Assembly: GCA_030426385.1 (NCBI GenBank)
Contig: JAUHYI010000003.1
Location: 62,001 to 126,000 of the forward strand
Origin: Phycisphaerae bacterium
GTDB lineage: Bacteria > Planctomycetota > Phycisphaerae > Phycisphaerales > Phycisphaeraceae
Direction: 5' to 3'
DNA length: 64,000 nucleotides
Positions 7,276 through 18,653 of this stretch are shown piece after piece. Each line of letters starts with the position of its first letter. Position 1 is the stretch's first letter. The notes beneath the pieces were generated by a model. It was not told where the DNA came from. It saw only the letters and a program-made list of their open reading frames with translations, and searched no databases. A program made the translations under genes and the position numbers.

Positions 7276-9972
7276 TTATCGACCAGCGCCAGCGATTTTC
7301 CATGCCAAACTCATTCGCGTGACATCGATTTCGCTTTTGCGCATGCGTACCGTCACCGGTTCCAATTCGATACTTGCCAACTCGATTGGCTCGGTCAGAA
7401 TTTCAATTTCATCGGCCAACGCCTGTTCCAGTTCAGCCAGGTGTTCCTGAGCCACTGCCACATCATCGCGCGCGTGGGCAATGTCCTGTTTCTGCGTGCT
7501 GGCATAGCCCATCCGCCTGGCACTGGTTGAGGTCGATCGACTGATGCGCTTGCCGAATAAGCCACTGAGGATTGTTTTGAAAACCGTGAGCCAGGCGCTG
7601 GTCCGGGCGCTTTTATATTGTTGCGTCTCTCGGCCCACACGCTGTTCAGCTTTGCGAAGTTTTTCCGAGGCGCGTTTTAATTTCGTTGCATATCGAGCGC
7701 GACATTTGTCTGCGGACTCTGCTTGTTGTTGGCCGATCATCGGCATCAAGCGTTGGCGAAATGCCTGTTCCGTTTCGTTCGCATGCGACGTGACACGTAA
7801 TCCCTTGTGACGATAGATCGTCAGGGCATGCTCGCGATACAGATGCTTTTTAAATTCGCGCGTCCATGTTTTGTACGACGCCGACAGCGCTGCTGGAATC
7901 GGTAACGGGCCGAATGCTACGCCTGCCTCGGGCTTGTCGCGCAAATCCAGCTCATCGGCGTGCCGTCGCGATTCTTCCCACACGTCATCCATCACCGCGT
8001 CATCGAGTTTCGCCAACCACGTCACCGTTTCCCAATGATCCAACTGCAACGACACCCGCGCAAAATGCACCCGCACCGTCGCACACAGATAGGGCTGATA
8101 TTTTCCGGGGTTTTCTCGGGTTTTATCGCTGTTGTCATGGTCAACGACAAACACCTCATCAACCCCCGGCTCAACCGCAGGTTTATTCGCCGGTCGGGTG
8201 GTTGTGGTGCGTTCATCCGGCGAGGCGTCACGGGGTTGTGCCATCGCGTTCGTGGCAGACTTTTGCTCGAGCGCTTGCGCAGGTGCTTGCTCAGACACTT
8301 GGTCAGAATCGATTCCCGTTTCCGTTTCCTTTTCTGTTTCCGTCGTGCTTCGCCGATCGCGCATCAACATGCCGATCTGCTGCCCAGTCATCGGCCCACG
8401 CAAATATGACATCGCCCAACGCGTGTGAAACACCATCGGCCCACCCCGATCATGCACGTTATTCATCACGAACACCCGCCCCGGCAAGCCCGACAACATC
8501 GCATCCAACTGCGAACGATCAAAACCATGCTGCGCCGCAGATTCCAAACCGTCCAACACCCGGTCCTTGTCACGCTGCGTTTGCAATCGACCCAATAGCC
8601 ACGTCCCGCAATTCGACAATCCCTTGTAATCCAGATCCACCGGGTTCTGCGTCGCTAACACAATCCCAAGCCCAAACGCACGGGCCTGTTTCAACAACGT
8701 CAACATCGGCGTCTTGCTCGGCGGATTGGCGGTCGGCGGAAAATAGCCAAACACCTCATCCATGTACAAAATCGCTCGCAACCCCGATGAACCCGGCTGC
8801 GTTCGCATCCAACTCAAAACCTCCCCCAACAACAACGTCACAAAAAACATCCGCTCCGCATCATTCAAATGCGCAATCGACAAAATCGACAACCTCGGCC
8901 CCCCCACATTTCCCCCCACATTTCCCCCTGCATTCCCTCCCACATTCCCCCCTGCATCCTCCGCGCTTTCATCCGCCGCTTGCGGCTTAGCCTCTCCCAC
9001 TTTTAACTCTTCACTTTTAACTTTTAACTCGCCCTCCCCATTCCCCTCCCCGCCCCACAATAAATCCTGGATCGACAACGCATCGCCCTGCATCCATCGT
9101 TCAAAACCCGGCGATGCCAACAGATTGTTGATCCGCATTGCCAACCCCACCCGATCTTTGGCAGGATAAAACGTATTCACATCGAGCACGCCCACCTGTT
9201 CAAACGGCGGTTCCTGCACCCAGCGAATCAACGCAGGCAAATCCACATCGTTCCCCGCTTCCCATTGGTGCGACACGATGTTGGCGAGCAAAATATATTC
9301 CCGGCTCTGCAGCGGATCGGCATCGATATCCAACATCGCCAATAGCCCGCTGATCGCGCCGTTGATTTTTTCTCGCAGCGCTTCGGCATCATCACGCACG
9401 GCTTGTTCAGGCACCGCAAAACTTCGCAACACACTGATCGGCAACCCGCCACTGTCTCCGCCCGCGCCCGGCGTATACACCACCACATCCGCGGCCTCTT
9501 TCAATCGCTGAATGCGCGTGCCATCCTGATCCCATGACGCTAATCCTTCGCGCCAGGTCGTGGCCACTTTTTCCGCATAATCACCCACGTCCATCTGTTT
9601 ACGCGCCGCTTCTTCGGCAGAAACCCACGGCGCAAAATCATCCGCACTCAGATTCGGAAACGTCAGCAACAGGTTTGATAGGTCGCCCTTGGGATCGATG
9701 ATGATCGCAGGCACGCCATCCAACGCCGCTTCTTCCAACAGTGAAACGCACAACCCCGTTTTGCCTGAGCCGGTCATGCCCACGCACACCGCATGCGTCG
9801 TCAGATCCTTCGCGTCGTACAACAATTTTTCATCATCGATGCAACTGGCCTGCGGGTCGTAGCGCTTGCCCAGATAAAACGACCCCAACTTTTCATAGGC
9901 AGGCAATTCCGGGCTATCGGTCTGATCAGGCTGTTCGATCGGTTCGGTCATGACCCGCATAGTGTATCGCAT
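7276..9972 (-). CDS. HerA/FtsK-type P-loop ATPase (DUF87-like) with repeat-derived insert
   Basis: A large P-loop ATPase of the HerA/VirB4-like superfamily, 898 residues. Walker A is GMTGSGKT (65-72), with an IIDPKGDLSNLLLTFP segment typical of HerA-like proteins. Walker B is ILYMDEVFGYFPP (about 397-410), followed by LATQNPVDLDYKGLSNCGTWLLG, the sensor region. The C-terminal third is charged and helical, with coiled-coil-like stretches (KLKRASEKLRKAEQRV; AQEHLAELEQALADEI). Residues about 305-355 are an in-frame low-complexity insert made of LKVKSEELKV and GGNVGGNAGGNVGG, matching the dispersed repeats. Possible starts are M1, M5 and M8. It lies 12 bp after the LEPR-XLL gene and may share its transcript. 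The cellular role is unknown; DNA translocation is only a family-level expectation. Confidence 0.85.
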   Translation of the reverse strand: MRYTMRVMTEPIEQPDQTDSPELPAYEKLGSFYLGKRYDPQASCIDDEKLLYDAKDLTTHAVCVGMTGSGKTGLCVSLLEEAALDGVPAIIIDPKGDLSNLLLTFPNLSADDFAPWVSAEEAARKQMDVGDYAEKVATTWREGLASWDQDGTRIQRLKEAADVVVYTPGAGGDSGGLPISVLRSFAVPEQAVRDDAEALREKINGAISGLLAMLDIDADPLQSREYILLANIVSHQWEAGNDVDLPALIRWVQEPPFEQVGVLDVNTFYPAKDRVGLAMRINNLLASPGFERWMQGDALSIQDLLWGGEGNGEGELKVKSEELKVGEAKPQAADESAEDAGGNVGGNAGGNVGGNVGGPRLSILSIAHLNDAERMFFVTLLLGEVLSWMRTQPGSSGLRAILYMDEVFGYFPPTANPPSKTPMLTLLKQARAFGLGIVLATQNPVDLDYKGLSNCGTWLLGRLQTQRDKDRVLDGLESAAQHGFDRSQLDAMLSGLPGRVFVMNNVHDRGGPMVFHTRWAMSYLRGPMTGQQIGMLMRDRRSTTETEKETETGIDSDQVSEQAPAQALEQKSATNAMAQPRDASPDERTTTTRPANKPAVEPGVDEVFVVDHDNSDKTRENPGKYQPYLCATVRVHFARVSLQLDHWETVTWLAKLDDAVMDDVWEESRRHADELDLRDKPEAGVAFGPLPIPAALSASYKTWTREFKKHLYREHALTIYRHKGLRVTSHANETEQAFRQRLMPMIGQQQAESADKCRARYATKLKRASEKLRKAEQRVGRETQQYKSARTSAWLTVFKTILSGLFGKRISRSTSTSARRMGYASTQKQDIAHARDDVAVAQEHLAELEQALADEIEILTEPIELASIELEPVTVRMRKSEIDVTRMSLAWKIAGAGR
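8897..9045 (-). repeat. Composite repeat inside the HerA-type ATPase gene
   Basis: In coding orientation: GTTAAAA, GTTAAAA, GTGAAGA, GTTAAAA, then the CTAAGCCGCAAGCGG hairpin unit (8973-8990), then four GGGGGAAATGTG-type blocks. The order matches the intergenic block at 17.2 kb. It is read in the only heptamer frame without a stop, giving LKVKSEELKV and then GGNVGG repeats. Confidence 0.85.
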
Positions 9973-9984
9973 GACGCAGGTTGG

Positions 9985-12438
9985 TTACGACCAGATTCCC
10001 ACCTCGCTCAATGAATAGCCCAGCGCATTAATGCGCCGCGTGTTGAGCCCCGCGCCCGAGCCATCAATCGTCATCGCCGCGAATCCCGAAGCATACACCA
10101 GCCGTTGTCGATCGGGCGAATACAACTGTCCGAATTGCCCATTGCCATAAAAATCATCGCGCCCGTTCGTGTCGTATAACATCGCCAAATCGACGCCACC
10201 CGATCCGCCATGATTCGCATAGGCATTGACCTGATCGAATCCACTGACGTACCGATACAATTCGACCGACCCGGTGCTGGTCATATCGCTGAACGTTTCA
10301 AACGATCGAAACGCATCGTTGCCCAGCGTGTCATAGAACTCGGCGAAATCCTGCCCGCCGTAGATGGCATAGGCATTGACGCGATCGAAGCCTGAGGCAT
10401 AGCGTTGCAGGCCGTTGCTGCTGTTCATTGCTGAGAATTGTGCGAAGGAATAGAAATGATCGTTACCCGGCGTGTCATAAAACTCTACGAAATCTTCGCC
10501 ACCATTGACACTATAAACATTGGTTTTTTCAAATCCCGCCGCATGACGATAGATGGATCCATGTTTAAGTTCCGTAAAGTTTTCGAACGTGCGTACATGA
10601 TCGTTCTGGGTGCTGTCGTACAACTCGGCAAAATCATAACCGCCTTGATTGGCAAAACTGCGCACCGTGTGGAATCCCTGGGCATAGACGGACTGATTCG
10701 GAGATGTCATGCCGCTGAACCCGTCATAGCCGTAGAAATAATCGTCGCCCGGCGTGTCGTGAAATTCAACGACCTTTGCATGGTGCGAATAAAACGCATT
10801 CATACGATCAAAGCCGGTGATCGTGTAGAACGAGTCGCGTGAGGTTTCGATCGTGGCTTGATTGGTGGCAAAAATAATGCGTTGTGAACCGACGCGAGGA
10901 TAAATATCAAGCGTGTCGTATGAATCGAGATGCTGCATGATGAGATGCGTTTGGTACCCACTGGCCACACGTGCTAGGCCGGGGCTTGTCATCACCAGTG
11001 AGATATGGTCGGACGCATTTGTGGTGACTTTCAGGTGGTCGTCGTAGGGCGTGTCGTAGAGGGTCACGGTGTCGCCGGGTATGCCAGCAATGTTGGTGAG
11101 TTCAAAGCCCGACGCATATTGGTAGTTGCCGTCGCTTGAAGTGCGATCAATGAAGGTTGAAAAGCTTCGGAATTGGCTGGTCACGTCAGCGCGTTGCATG
11201 AGTGCATGATCGTTGCCACCATGAATGGCATAAGCGTTGACCTGGCCGAACCCGGTGGTTTCAATCGCACTGGGTAGGCCCTCCGACATGGTGATAGCGC
11301 CCAGTTTTGAGGCTGGGGATTGTTGGTTCGGACTGTAGGCAATAAATTTATCATCACCCGGTCCATCGTATAGCTCGGCAAAATCACCGGACTGACCGTG
11401 TGCCTGGGTAAACTGAAAATCTCGATAGGAAACTTCAAGTCCAGGGCTGGATATCGAGCCAAAACCTTCACGATACATAATCGCATGTTCGCGCTGATTG
11501 GCGTCCGCTTGAAAGATCAACGTATCAACCCCGCTGCCACCGATCAGCTCAATCCGATTGACCAGATCGCAGTCCAATCGCTTGGAATAGTCATTAACGG
11601 TGATGGTGACACGGCCATCGGCGATGGCTATCGCGATGTCATCGGATTCGTCGGACCCAGTGATATTCAACACCCCATCGCGCAATTGGTAAGGCGGTGG
11701 TGGGACGTTATGCGAATCGAGTTCCAATCGATAGGCCAATTCCCCTTCGCTGAAAAGTTCCATCGCGACGATGCCCACGTCTTCGGCGAGGTACCACATT
11801 TCAGAAGTGGTTTCTGACAGATCCGTGATATCCAGTTCCGGGACAGTGACCGTTGTTGTGCTGGTCCACGACAATGGGATCACGGTATACGTTGTGCCAT
11901 TATTCAGCGTCAGCTTTTGTTCGGGCAGGACGGTGATTTGCCCGGTCACGGTGCCGGTTAATGGATAGTGGGTTGGTATCCCGACAACCAAGGCCGAGCC
12001 GTCGATCAATCCTGCGTAATCATATTGTTGGCCGACGATGATTTCGTCAGGCATCAGGCGCATGGGCTGGTCGCCTGGCAGGTTGGCATCATCGTAATCG
12101 TAGTCGAGATAGACGCCCGAACCGTCTCCGGCATTTTGCGAATCGATTTCAAAATAACCATCTTGAAATCGAACTTCCTGAATACTTCGGTAGCCGGAAT
12201 TTTCTGTGTCGTAATCCAGAACCCAAAGGAAACCATCGTCGAGCGACGAACTGCTTGCACGCAGTTGGCCAGTCTTGCCCGGCTCCAGATTCACGACCGT
12301 GTAGTCCCAGTTGTACTCGTAACCCAAAGGCAAATAATTCATCAGGTCGACGTGCGTTGTTGTACTCAATAACACGCGTGCCTCGAGCGACTCGAGTCGG
12401 TTGGGATGCGCTTCTGGTACACACGTTTTGCGTTGCAT
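9985..12438 (-). CDS. LEPR-XLL secreted repeat protein
   Basis: An 817-residue protein with an N-terminal RLESLEARVLLS sequence (residues 14-25), the LEPR-XLL type found on large exported proteins of planctomycetes. A beta-rich region (about 30-260) is followed by about eight degenerate repeats of near 50 residues. Each has an aromatic-rich core such as YASGFDRVNAYAIYGGQDFAEFYDTLGND. The recurring FYDTPGNDxF and ASGFDxVNAY elements suggest a repeated beta-sheet fold on the cell surface, with acidic turns that might bind divalent ions. The start is supported by GGGAG ahead of ATG at 12438. No catalytic domain was recognised. Confidence 0.85.
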   Translation of the reverse strand: MQRKTCVPEAHPNRLESLEARVLLSTTTHVDLMNYLPLGYEYNWDYTVVNLEPGKTGQLRASSSSLDDGFLWVLDYDTENSGYRSIQEVRFQDGYFEIDSQNAGDGSGVYLDYDYDDANLPGDQPMRLMPDEIIVGQQYDYAGLIDGSALVVGIPTHYPLTGTVTGQITVLPEQKLTLNNGTTYTVIPLSWTSTTTVTVPELDITDLSETTSEMWYLAEDVGIVAMELFSEGELAYRLELDSHNVPPPPYQLRDGVLNITGSDESDDIAIAIADGRVTITVNDYSKRLDCDLVNRIELIGGSGVDTLIFQADANQREHAIMYREGFGSISSPGLEVSYRDFQFTQAHGQSGDFAELYDGPGDDKFIAYSPNQQSPASKLGAITMSEGLPSAIETTGFGQVNAYAIHGGNDHALMQRADVTSQFRSFSTFIDRTSSDGNYQYASGFELTNIAGIPGDTVTLYDTPYDDHLKVTTNASDHISLVMTSPGLARVASGYQTHLIMQHLDSYDTLDIYPRVGSQRIIFATNQATIETSRDSFYTITGFDRMNAFYSHHAKVVEFHDTPGDDYFYGYDGFSGMTSPNQSVYAQGFHTVRSFANQGGYDFAELYDSTQNDHVRTFENFTELKHGSIYRHAAGFEKTNVYSVNGGEDFVEFYDTPGNDHFYSFAQFSAMNSSNGLQRYASGFDRVNAYAIYGGQDFAEFYDTLGNDAFRSFETFSDMTSTGSVELYRYVSGFDQVNAYANHGGSGGVDLAMLYDTNGRDDFYGNGQFGQLYSPDRQRLVYASGFAAMTIDGSGAGLNTRRINALGYSLSEVGIWS

Positions 12439-12590
12439 GGTTTTCTCCCGGAAAACGATAGGTGCTGGATAAAGAGGTACGAAGGCGACGGCACAGAGGC
12501 CGAGGCATTCCTATGTATCCTAGCGAATGGGGGTTTGTCATTGCAATATGTTTTGCGTGATATGTATGAGAATGTCGATGAAACCACCAC

Positions 12591-12628
12591 AAAAAAACCC
12601 GACGGCCAAGGGTATGGCAGCGTCGGGT
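12591..12628 (-). terminator. Rho-independent terminator of the chemoreceptor gene
   Basis: On the minus strand ACCCGACG pairs with CGTCGGGT around a 16-nt loop and is followed by seven T. It lies about 95 bp past the stop of the methyl-accepting protein gene. Confidence 0.85.
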
Positions 12629-12722
12629 CTGGGTGTTTACGCCGTGGTTTACACGACGCATGGTGGGTTAGGGGGATCGTATCGTTTGGTGAAGCTGGGT
12701 AATGCGCACAATGGGACGATCA

Positions 12723-14705
12723 TCAACTCGTCGTTTTAAATCGGCTCACCAGTTCGGACAGTTCCTCAGCCCGACGCGACAGGTCCGTGGCCGCTTGTGA
12801 GGCTTCACGCGAACCGTCGTTGGCCTGGCTTGAAAAGGATTCGATGGCTTCGATGTGTTCACGCACTTGTTCGGACGATTGGTTTTGTCGTTCGGCACCT
12901 TCGGCAATCGAACTGACTTGTGTACTCAACGAAGACGAGGCACTGACAATCTGTTCCAGGCTGGCGGTGGCGCGATTGGCCAACTCCACACCTTGGTTCA
13001 CTTGCGTCGTGCCTTCTTCCATGCGTGTCACGGCCGACCCGGTTTCCGATTGAATCGTGCGAATCGAATTGGCGATTTCTTCGGTGGCTTTGGTGGTACG
13101 ATCAGCCAACTTCCGCACTTCATCCGCAACCACGGCAAAGCCTCGGCCATGTTCACCGGCTCGGGCAGCTTCGATCGCGGCGTTGAGCGCTAACAGGTTG
13201 GTCTGGTCGGCGATGTCGTTGATGACTTCGATGACCTGGCCGATTTCTTCACTGCGTTCGCCCAAGGTGTTGATCATCGTGGCCACGGCATCGACGGCTT
13301 CCTGAATGCTGTGCATGCCGGTGACGGTTTGATTGACAATCTCGCCGCCTTCGCGGGCCACGTCTGCGGATTGTGCGACGGATTCATTGGCATGGGTGGA
13401 GCTGCTCGCCATCGCTTGCGAATCCTGCGCCATTTCCATCACAGCCTGACGCATTTCGCTGACACGACTGACTTGGCCGGATAGGCCCTGTTGGAGTTGT
13501 TCGCTGTTGGATGACACTTCCGTGGCTGCGGCGGCAACCTGTTCGCTGGAAGTGCGGACCTGACTGATGATGGATTCGAGTGTGCCAACCATGGTGTCGA
13601 AACTCGCCGCCATTTTTCCGATCTCGTCGTTGCGATTGATATTCGACCGTTGCGTCAGATCGTTGGATGTTTGAATCAAATCCATCTTGCCGACCAGATC
13701 GTTCATGGGCACGGTGATGGAACGAATGCTCCACCATGTGACCACCGACATCGAGACAATCACCACGGTGACAATCAACAGTAAATTCCACATGGCCGAT
13801 GAAGCGCTGGCGCGGATTTCGCTGGTGCGATTTGATAATTCCTGCGAGAGCGCATCTTCAACGGACTTGAGTTGGTTGATTTTTTTTGTGATGGTGGCAA
13901 ACCACTGATTGGCATCAACGCCGAAACCGCCGGTGTCGGATTTTTCACTGGCGATGTCGCGCATGGCTTGAACTTGTTTGATCGATGGGTCGCCCATGGC
14001 TTTGTCATAAGCATGACGTGAATCATTGGTGGCCAACTTTTGGAATTCATCCGTGTAGGTGTTTTGCTCGGTCACCAGAGCGATGAATTTGCTGAACATG
14101 CCTGGGCCGAATGTATCTTGAGCGAACGTGTTGCTGAGCACTGCCCGTTCGATGCCCGCGCGTTCTTTGCCTTTCAAGAACAAGCTATACGCTGATACCA
14201 GTTTGGAAATTTCCGCTTGCTGGCTTTCATGCACGACCGACCCAATGGTGTTGAGCATGGCCGCATTCATCTGGGTGTAGTAACCAATTGCGGCAGGTGC
14301 CGGCACACTCAGGCTGTCGATTTTCTGACGCCAACTTTGTAACTCACTGAGTTTGGACATCGCCTCGGTGAATTGTGTTTGAATTTCCGGATTGTGATGT
14401 GACGTGTCAAACGTTTCAAGGAATGCATGTAATTCTTTGGCTTTCTCGTCGGCGAGTTTACGCTGCGCGGTCAATTCAGATCGAAACTTCTGGCCCTTGC
14501 TGCCGAGGAAGCCCGCGGTTCGGCCTCGCTCTTTTTGTGTTTCATGAACGAGGGAACTGATCTTCACCGACAGTTGCGAAAGCGTCTCGAGATTGTTCAT
14601 CTCGCTGACCGTGCGTGCCTGACTGATCACGTTGATCACACTGATGATGAGGATGATCGCCAGTGGCGCCGCGGCCATAGCCGTGAGTTTTGTGCGAATG
14701 GACAT
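12723..14705 (-). CDS. Methyl-accepting chemotaxis protein with NIT-like sensor domain
   Basis: Transmembrane chemoreceptor of 660 residues. The chosen start at 14705 ([12 protein letters not shown]) has GGAGG 8 nt upstream and leads directly into the first membrane helix. The longer frame to 14954 would put 83 non-family residues in front. After TM1 (about 9-31) comes a helical extracytoplasmic domain with [17 protein letters not shown], the hallmark of nitrate/nitrite-sensing (NIT) domains. TM2 (about 303-325), a HAMP segment and the signalling domain follow, with the conserved hairpin tip [22 protein letters not shown]. No C-terminal CheR-tethering pentapeptide is seen. No che genes are nearby, so it must signal to an array encoded elsewhere. 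The ligand cannot be told from sequence. Confidence 0.93.
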   Translation of the reverse strand: MSIRTKLTAMAAAPLAIILIISVINVISQARTVSEMNNLETLSQLSVKISSLVHETQKERGRTAGFLGSKGQKFRSELTAQRKLADEKAKELHAFLETFDTSHHNPEIQTQFTEAMSKLSELQSWRQKIDSLSVPAPAAIGYYTQMNAAMLNTIGSVVHESQQAEISKLVSAYSLFLKGKERAGIERAVLSNTFAQDTFGPGMFSKFIALVTEQNTYTDEFQKLATNDSRHAYDKAMGDPSIKQVQAMRDIASEKSDTGGFGVDANQWFATITKKINQLKSVEDALSQELSNRTSEIRASASSAMWNLLLIVTVVIVSMSVVTWWSIRSITVPMNDLVGKMDLIQTSNDLTQRSNINRNDEIGKMAASFDTMVGTLESIISQVRTSSEQVAAAATEVSSNSEQLQQGLSGQVSRVSEMRQAVMEMAQDSQAMASSSTHANESVAQSADVAREGGEIVNQTVTGMHSIQEAVDAVATMINTLGERSEEIGQVIEVINDIADQTNLLALNAAIEAARAGEHGRGFAVVADEVRKLADRTTKATEEIANSIRTIQSETGSAVTRMEEGTTQVNQGVELANRATASLEQIVSASSSLSTQVSSIAEGAERQNQSSEQVREHIEAIESFSSQANDGSREASQAATDLSRRAEELSELVSRFKTTS

Positions 14706-14906
14706 GAGCTTGCCTCCGTGGCCGGTTTGTCTTGCTACCGGCGGCAATGGTGTAAAAACACTACGAAACAGCGTAAAAACTACTTGGACGTTACGGGTAC
14801 TCATCGGGATGTTTTTTGATTCACTTAACGAATTAACCGAAACAGTGTGAGGTAGCCACCAGGACCTCGTTATGTCTGTGGCCAATTTTTCACAGGAGTT
14901 GTGACC

Positions 14907-16280
14907 ATGAATGTCAACAAGACACAAAAGATCGAAAAGATGATCGCGTTGCATGCGTGCATCGCTGCCGTAATTGCCATGTTAGTTTTTCCCGCGTTTT
15001 TACAGGCCGAAACGCCCACGGAGTCTGCGGCGAATGCCAAAGACTTCACAAACATTGGCGCGTTACCCGAACGCTATGGCTATCTAAGCGACCCGGATGT
15101 GGCGGCTGAATCGCTATGGGATGCCGTGACTGGCGGCAAGGTTCATTTTAATAATCGCTTCCGAATCGAACTCGTTGAGATGGCTGGTACGAACTATAGC
15201 AGTGCCGTGACCAACCGACTACGTTTAGGTTATGAGACCAAGGCGTGGCAGAATTTTTCGGCGATGGTGGAATTTGAAAATGTAATGACACCCGACGAAA
15301 CGTTATACAACGTGCCCGCGACCGGTGATGGTGATCCATTGCGTGCGGTGGTGGCTGATCCGCCTGATTCGGAAATCAATCAGGCTTTTCTGCGTTATAA
15401 AAGTAACGAGATGGGCGTGGGTATTGATATCAAAGCAGGCCGACAACGCGTGGTGCTCGACGATGCGCGATTTATCGGTAACGTCGGCTGGCGACAGTTC
15501 GAACAAACCTACGACGCGGTTTCAATGGTAACGACGTTGAACAATCCGGACCTGCTGTTGGTGTATGGCTATGTCTGGAATGCCCAGGGTATTTTTGCGG
15601 ACAAGGGCCCGGACCTGCAAACGAGTACGCATGTGTTCAACGCGTCGTATAAATTTTGCGATGCGTTCAAGCTGACCGGGTTTGTCTATTCAATTGATAT
15701 GGATAACGCAGCGCTGGCGGCATCGCTCAATAGCGTCACCGGCGGGGTTCGTGCAACCGGCGGGTTCGGTTTGGATCGGCATTTGAACACCGATGGCCTG
15801 TCGCTGGATTACGTGTTGTCCTATGCCTATCAAACCGATGGCCACAACAACACTTCGGAGTACGAAGCGTCGTACTACCTGGTCGATGTGAAGGTGAAGA
15901 AAAAAGATCTGGGCTACGCGGGCCTGGGCTATGAAGTGCTGGGCAGCGATGGCGGTGCGGCCAGTTTCCAGACGCCGCTGGGCACGAACCATAAATTCAA
16001 TGGTTGGGCCGATGCGTTTTTGACCACACCGGCTACGGGTTTGCAGGATCTATATCTGTACGTCGGCGGATCACTGCCGTGGGATGTCGATGGCAAACTG
16101 GTCTATCACCATTTCGGCGCGGATTCCGGCAGTGCTGATTTCGGTTGGGAAATCGATGCCCAGTTGAAAAAGAACATCAGCAAAAACTGGTCGGTGTTGA
16201 TGAAGTATGCATTTTTAGATGGCGACAGTACCGTCGTGAATCGCAACAAATTCTGGATCGAAACGACGTTTTCGTTTTGA
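14907..16280 (+). CDS. Outer-membrane beta-barrel protein (alginate-export/porin-like)
   Basis: A 457-residue exported protein. The ATG at 14907 is preferred over the in-frame GTG at 14901 because AGGAG ends 8 nt before it. The signal peptide runs through [23 protein letters not shown]. The mature part alternates hydrophobic and polar residues in amphipathic strands ([34 protein letters not shown]) and ends in a terminal Phe (WIETTFSF), as outer-membrane barrels do. The strand pattern resembles alginate-export/porin-like proteins common in planctomycetes; the substrate is unknown. It is divergent from the chemoreceptor gene. Confidence 0.8.
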   Translation: MNVNKTQKIEKMIALHACIAAVIAMLVFPAFLQAETPTESAANAKDFTNIGALPERYGYLSDPDVAAESLWDAVTGGKVHFNNRFRIELVEMAGTNYSSAVTNRLRLGYETKAWQNFSAMVEFENVMTPDETLYNVPATGDGDPLRAVVADPPDSEINQAFLRYKSNEMGVGIDIKAGRQRVVLDDARFIGNVGWRQFEQTYDAVSMVTTLNNPDLLLVYGYVWNAQGIFADKGPDLQTSTHVFNASYKFCDAFKLTGFVYSIDMDNAALAASLNSVTGGVRATGGFGLDRHLNTDGLSLDYVLSYAYQTDGHNNTSEYEASYYLVDVKVKKKDLGYAGLGYEVLGSDGGAASFQTPLGTNHKFNGWADAFLTTPATGLQDLYLYVGGSLPWDVDGKLVYHHFGADSGSADFGWEIDAQLKKNISKNWSVLMKYAFLDGDSTVVNRNKFWIETTFSF

Positions 16281-16316
16281 GGGACGGGTTATACCAATCC
16301 CGTTTAGAACTCGCGG

Positions 16317-16392
16317 GTTAGCCGCCGCCTTCAGGCGGCGCGAACGTTGGTGAAAACACACGCCATCGCGCCGCCTGAAGGCGGCGGCTAAC
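16317..16392. repeat. REP-pair (BIME-like) palindromic element, copy 1
   Basis: A 76-bp inverted repeat whose arms begin GTTAGCCGCCGCC and end GGCGGCGGCTAAC. Each arm also contains its own small palindrome (GCCGCC-TTCA-GGCGGC). It starts 36 bp after the barrel-protein stop. A second element of the same 76-bp length with compensatory base changes is at 61028-61103. Confidence 0.85.
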
Positions 16393-16440
16393 GGGAAATC
16401 ACGCACGAGAATTTAATGGCATGAGTGTTCGCAATGCCGT

Positions 16441-16463
16441 ACCCCCGGTATTCACCGGGGGCT
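16441..16463 (-). repeat. GGTGAATACC hairpin unit, copy 2 (variant stem)
   Basis: Stem CCCCCGGT/ACCGGGGG with a GAAT loop when read on the minus strand. Both sides differ from the CCGCGGT/ACCGCGG copies, so pairing is kept. Confidence 0.7.
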
Positions 16464-16550
16464 GGTATGTATCAAAGCGTGAGTATTTATCGTAATTTTG
16501 TATGAGAATGGGGCGCTGCGTGTCGCCCGCTAAACATGGGTTGGGATGTT

Positions 16551-17204
16551 TTAGTCCGCGAAGCAGAGGGCTTCGACGGCGGCGCACAACAGGTGGTACA
16601 TCGGCAGATGGAATTCCTGGATGCGCGGGGTGTGCGCCGAAGGTGAGGGCAACAGGATGTCGGCCAAGGGTAGGACGGCGGTGTCGGTTCGGTTGCCGGT
16701 GAAACAAATGGTGTGCATGTCGAGGGCTTTGGCGACTTGCATGGCACGGACGATGTTGCGGGAATTGCCTGAGGTGGTGAAGGTGATGAGCGTGTCGCCG
16801 GGTCGGCCCAGGGCATAGACGGACTGGGCGAACACCAGATCGGGCGACTGGTCGTTAGCGACGGCAGTGAGCAACGCGCTGGGTTGGGTCAGGCTGATGG
16901 CCCGGATGCCGCGCTGGAGTTTGTCGGCGATGTGGTTGGCTGTTTCGCCATCGGGTGCGATCGTGTTAAGTCGATCGCGCAGCGAGGCCTCGGTCGGGCG
17001 CGGGTGCAGGAATGATTTGACCAATTCGGTGGTGAGGTGATCGCTGTCAGCGGCGCTGCCACCATTGCCACAGGTGAGAATGAATCGATCGTGTTGATGG
17101 CCATCGACGAGCAAATCGATCGCGCGTTGCAATGCCGGCCGCACGGGAATGAGTGCGGGCCAATCGTTTTCAAATGTCTGCCACAGGGCGTTGATGTTGG
17201 GCAA
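16551..17204 (-). CDS. SIS-domain phosphosugar isomerase (GmhA/DiaA-like)
   Basis: A 217-residue sugar isomerase domain protein. LTCGNGGSAADSDHLTTELV (about 44-62) is the phosphosugar-binding SIS motif in the form used by GmhA (sedoheptulose 7-phosphate isomerase) and its relative DiaA. A second SIS motif is TFTTSGNSRNIVRAM. GmhA starts ADP-heptose synthesis for lipopolysaccharide core, but the proteins DiaA and GmhA are hard to separate by eye. The start is a TTG at 17204, because no ATG or GTG precedes it in frame after the upstream stop. The upstream 200 bp are the composite repeat, so a normal promoter is not visible. Confidence 0.8.
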   Translation of the reverse strand: MPNINALWQTFENDWPALIPVRPALQRAIDLLVDGHQHDRFILTCGNGGSAADSDHLTTELVKSFLHPRPTEASLRDRLNTIAPDGETANHIADKLQRGIRAISLTQPSALLTAVANDQSPDLVFAQSVYALGRPGDTLITFTTSGNSRNIVRAMQVAKALDMHTICFTGNRTDTAVLPLADILLPSPSAHTPRIQEFHLPMYHLLCAAVEALCFAD

Positions 17205-17221
17205 CCGAGATTCCGTGTTGG

Positions 17222-17419
17222 GGGGGATAATCAGTTAAAAGTTAAAAGTTAAAAGTTAAAAGTTAAAAGTTAAAAGTTAAAAGTTAAAAGTTAAAAGTTA
17301 AAAGTTAAAAGTTGGGAAGTGCTAAGCCGCAAGTGTGTGGGTGAGTGGGTGGTGTGCAAACGTCAATTGCGCGGGGGAAACGTGGGGGGGCGTGGGGGCG
17401 TGTGGGGGGGGGCGGGGGG

Positions 17420-17420
<1 letters not shown>
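17222..17420 (+). repeat. Archetype of the composite mosaic repeat
   Basis: Starts with GGGGGGATAATCA, then 11 perfect tandem copies of GTTAAAA (17234-17310, 77 bp). A half copy of the CTAAGCCGCAAGCGG unit follows (17322-17333), then G-rich units (GGGGGAAACGTGGGGGG and longer runs) to about 17418. The GGGGGGATAATCA prefix recurs in front of the heptamer array at 42400. Confidence 0.9.
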
Positions 17421-18544
<1,124 letters not shown>

Positions 18545-18653
18545 GGAGAGTGCCTTTCCAATACAGCAGGGCGGTCGGTGGGGTCAGGCATTATACCGGG
18601 ATGATGCGAGCGATGGCACCGCAGGGTACGCCGATAATATGGGCGAATCCATG

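Noticed and set aside
7866-8990. 374-codon plus-strand frame, Pro/Ser/Thr/His-rich
   Set aside because: It lies antisense to the HerA-type ATPase gene, whose Walker motifs make the minus strand the coding one. Composition is a by-product of GC-rich antisense sequence.
14706-14954. 83-residue N-terminal extension of the chemoreceptor
   Set aside because: The internal ATG at 14705 has GGAGG at proper spacing and directly precedes TM1, whereas the extension has no signal or family similarity.
17234-17310. Possible CRISPR array
   Set aside because: The 7-bp units are contiguous with no spacers, and no cas gene is present in the window.
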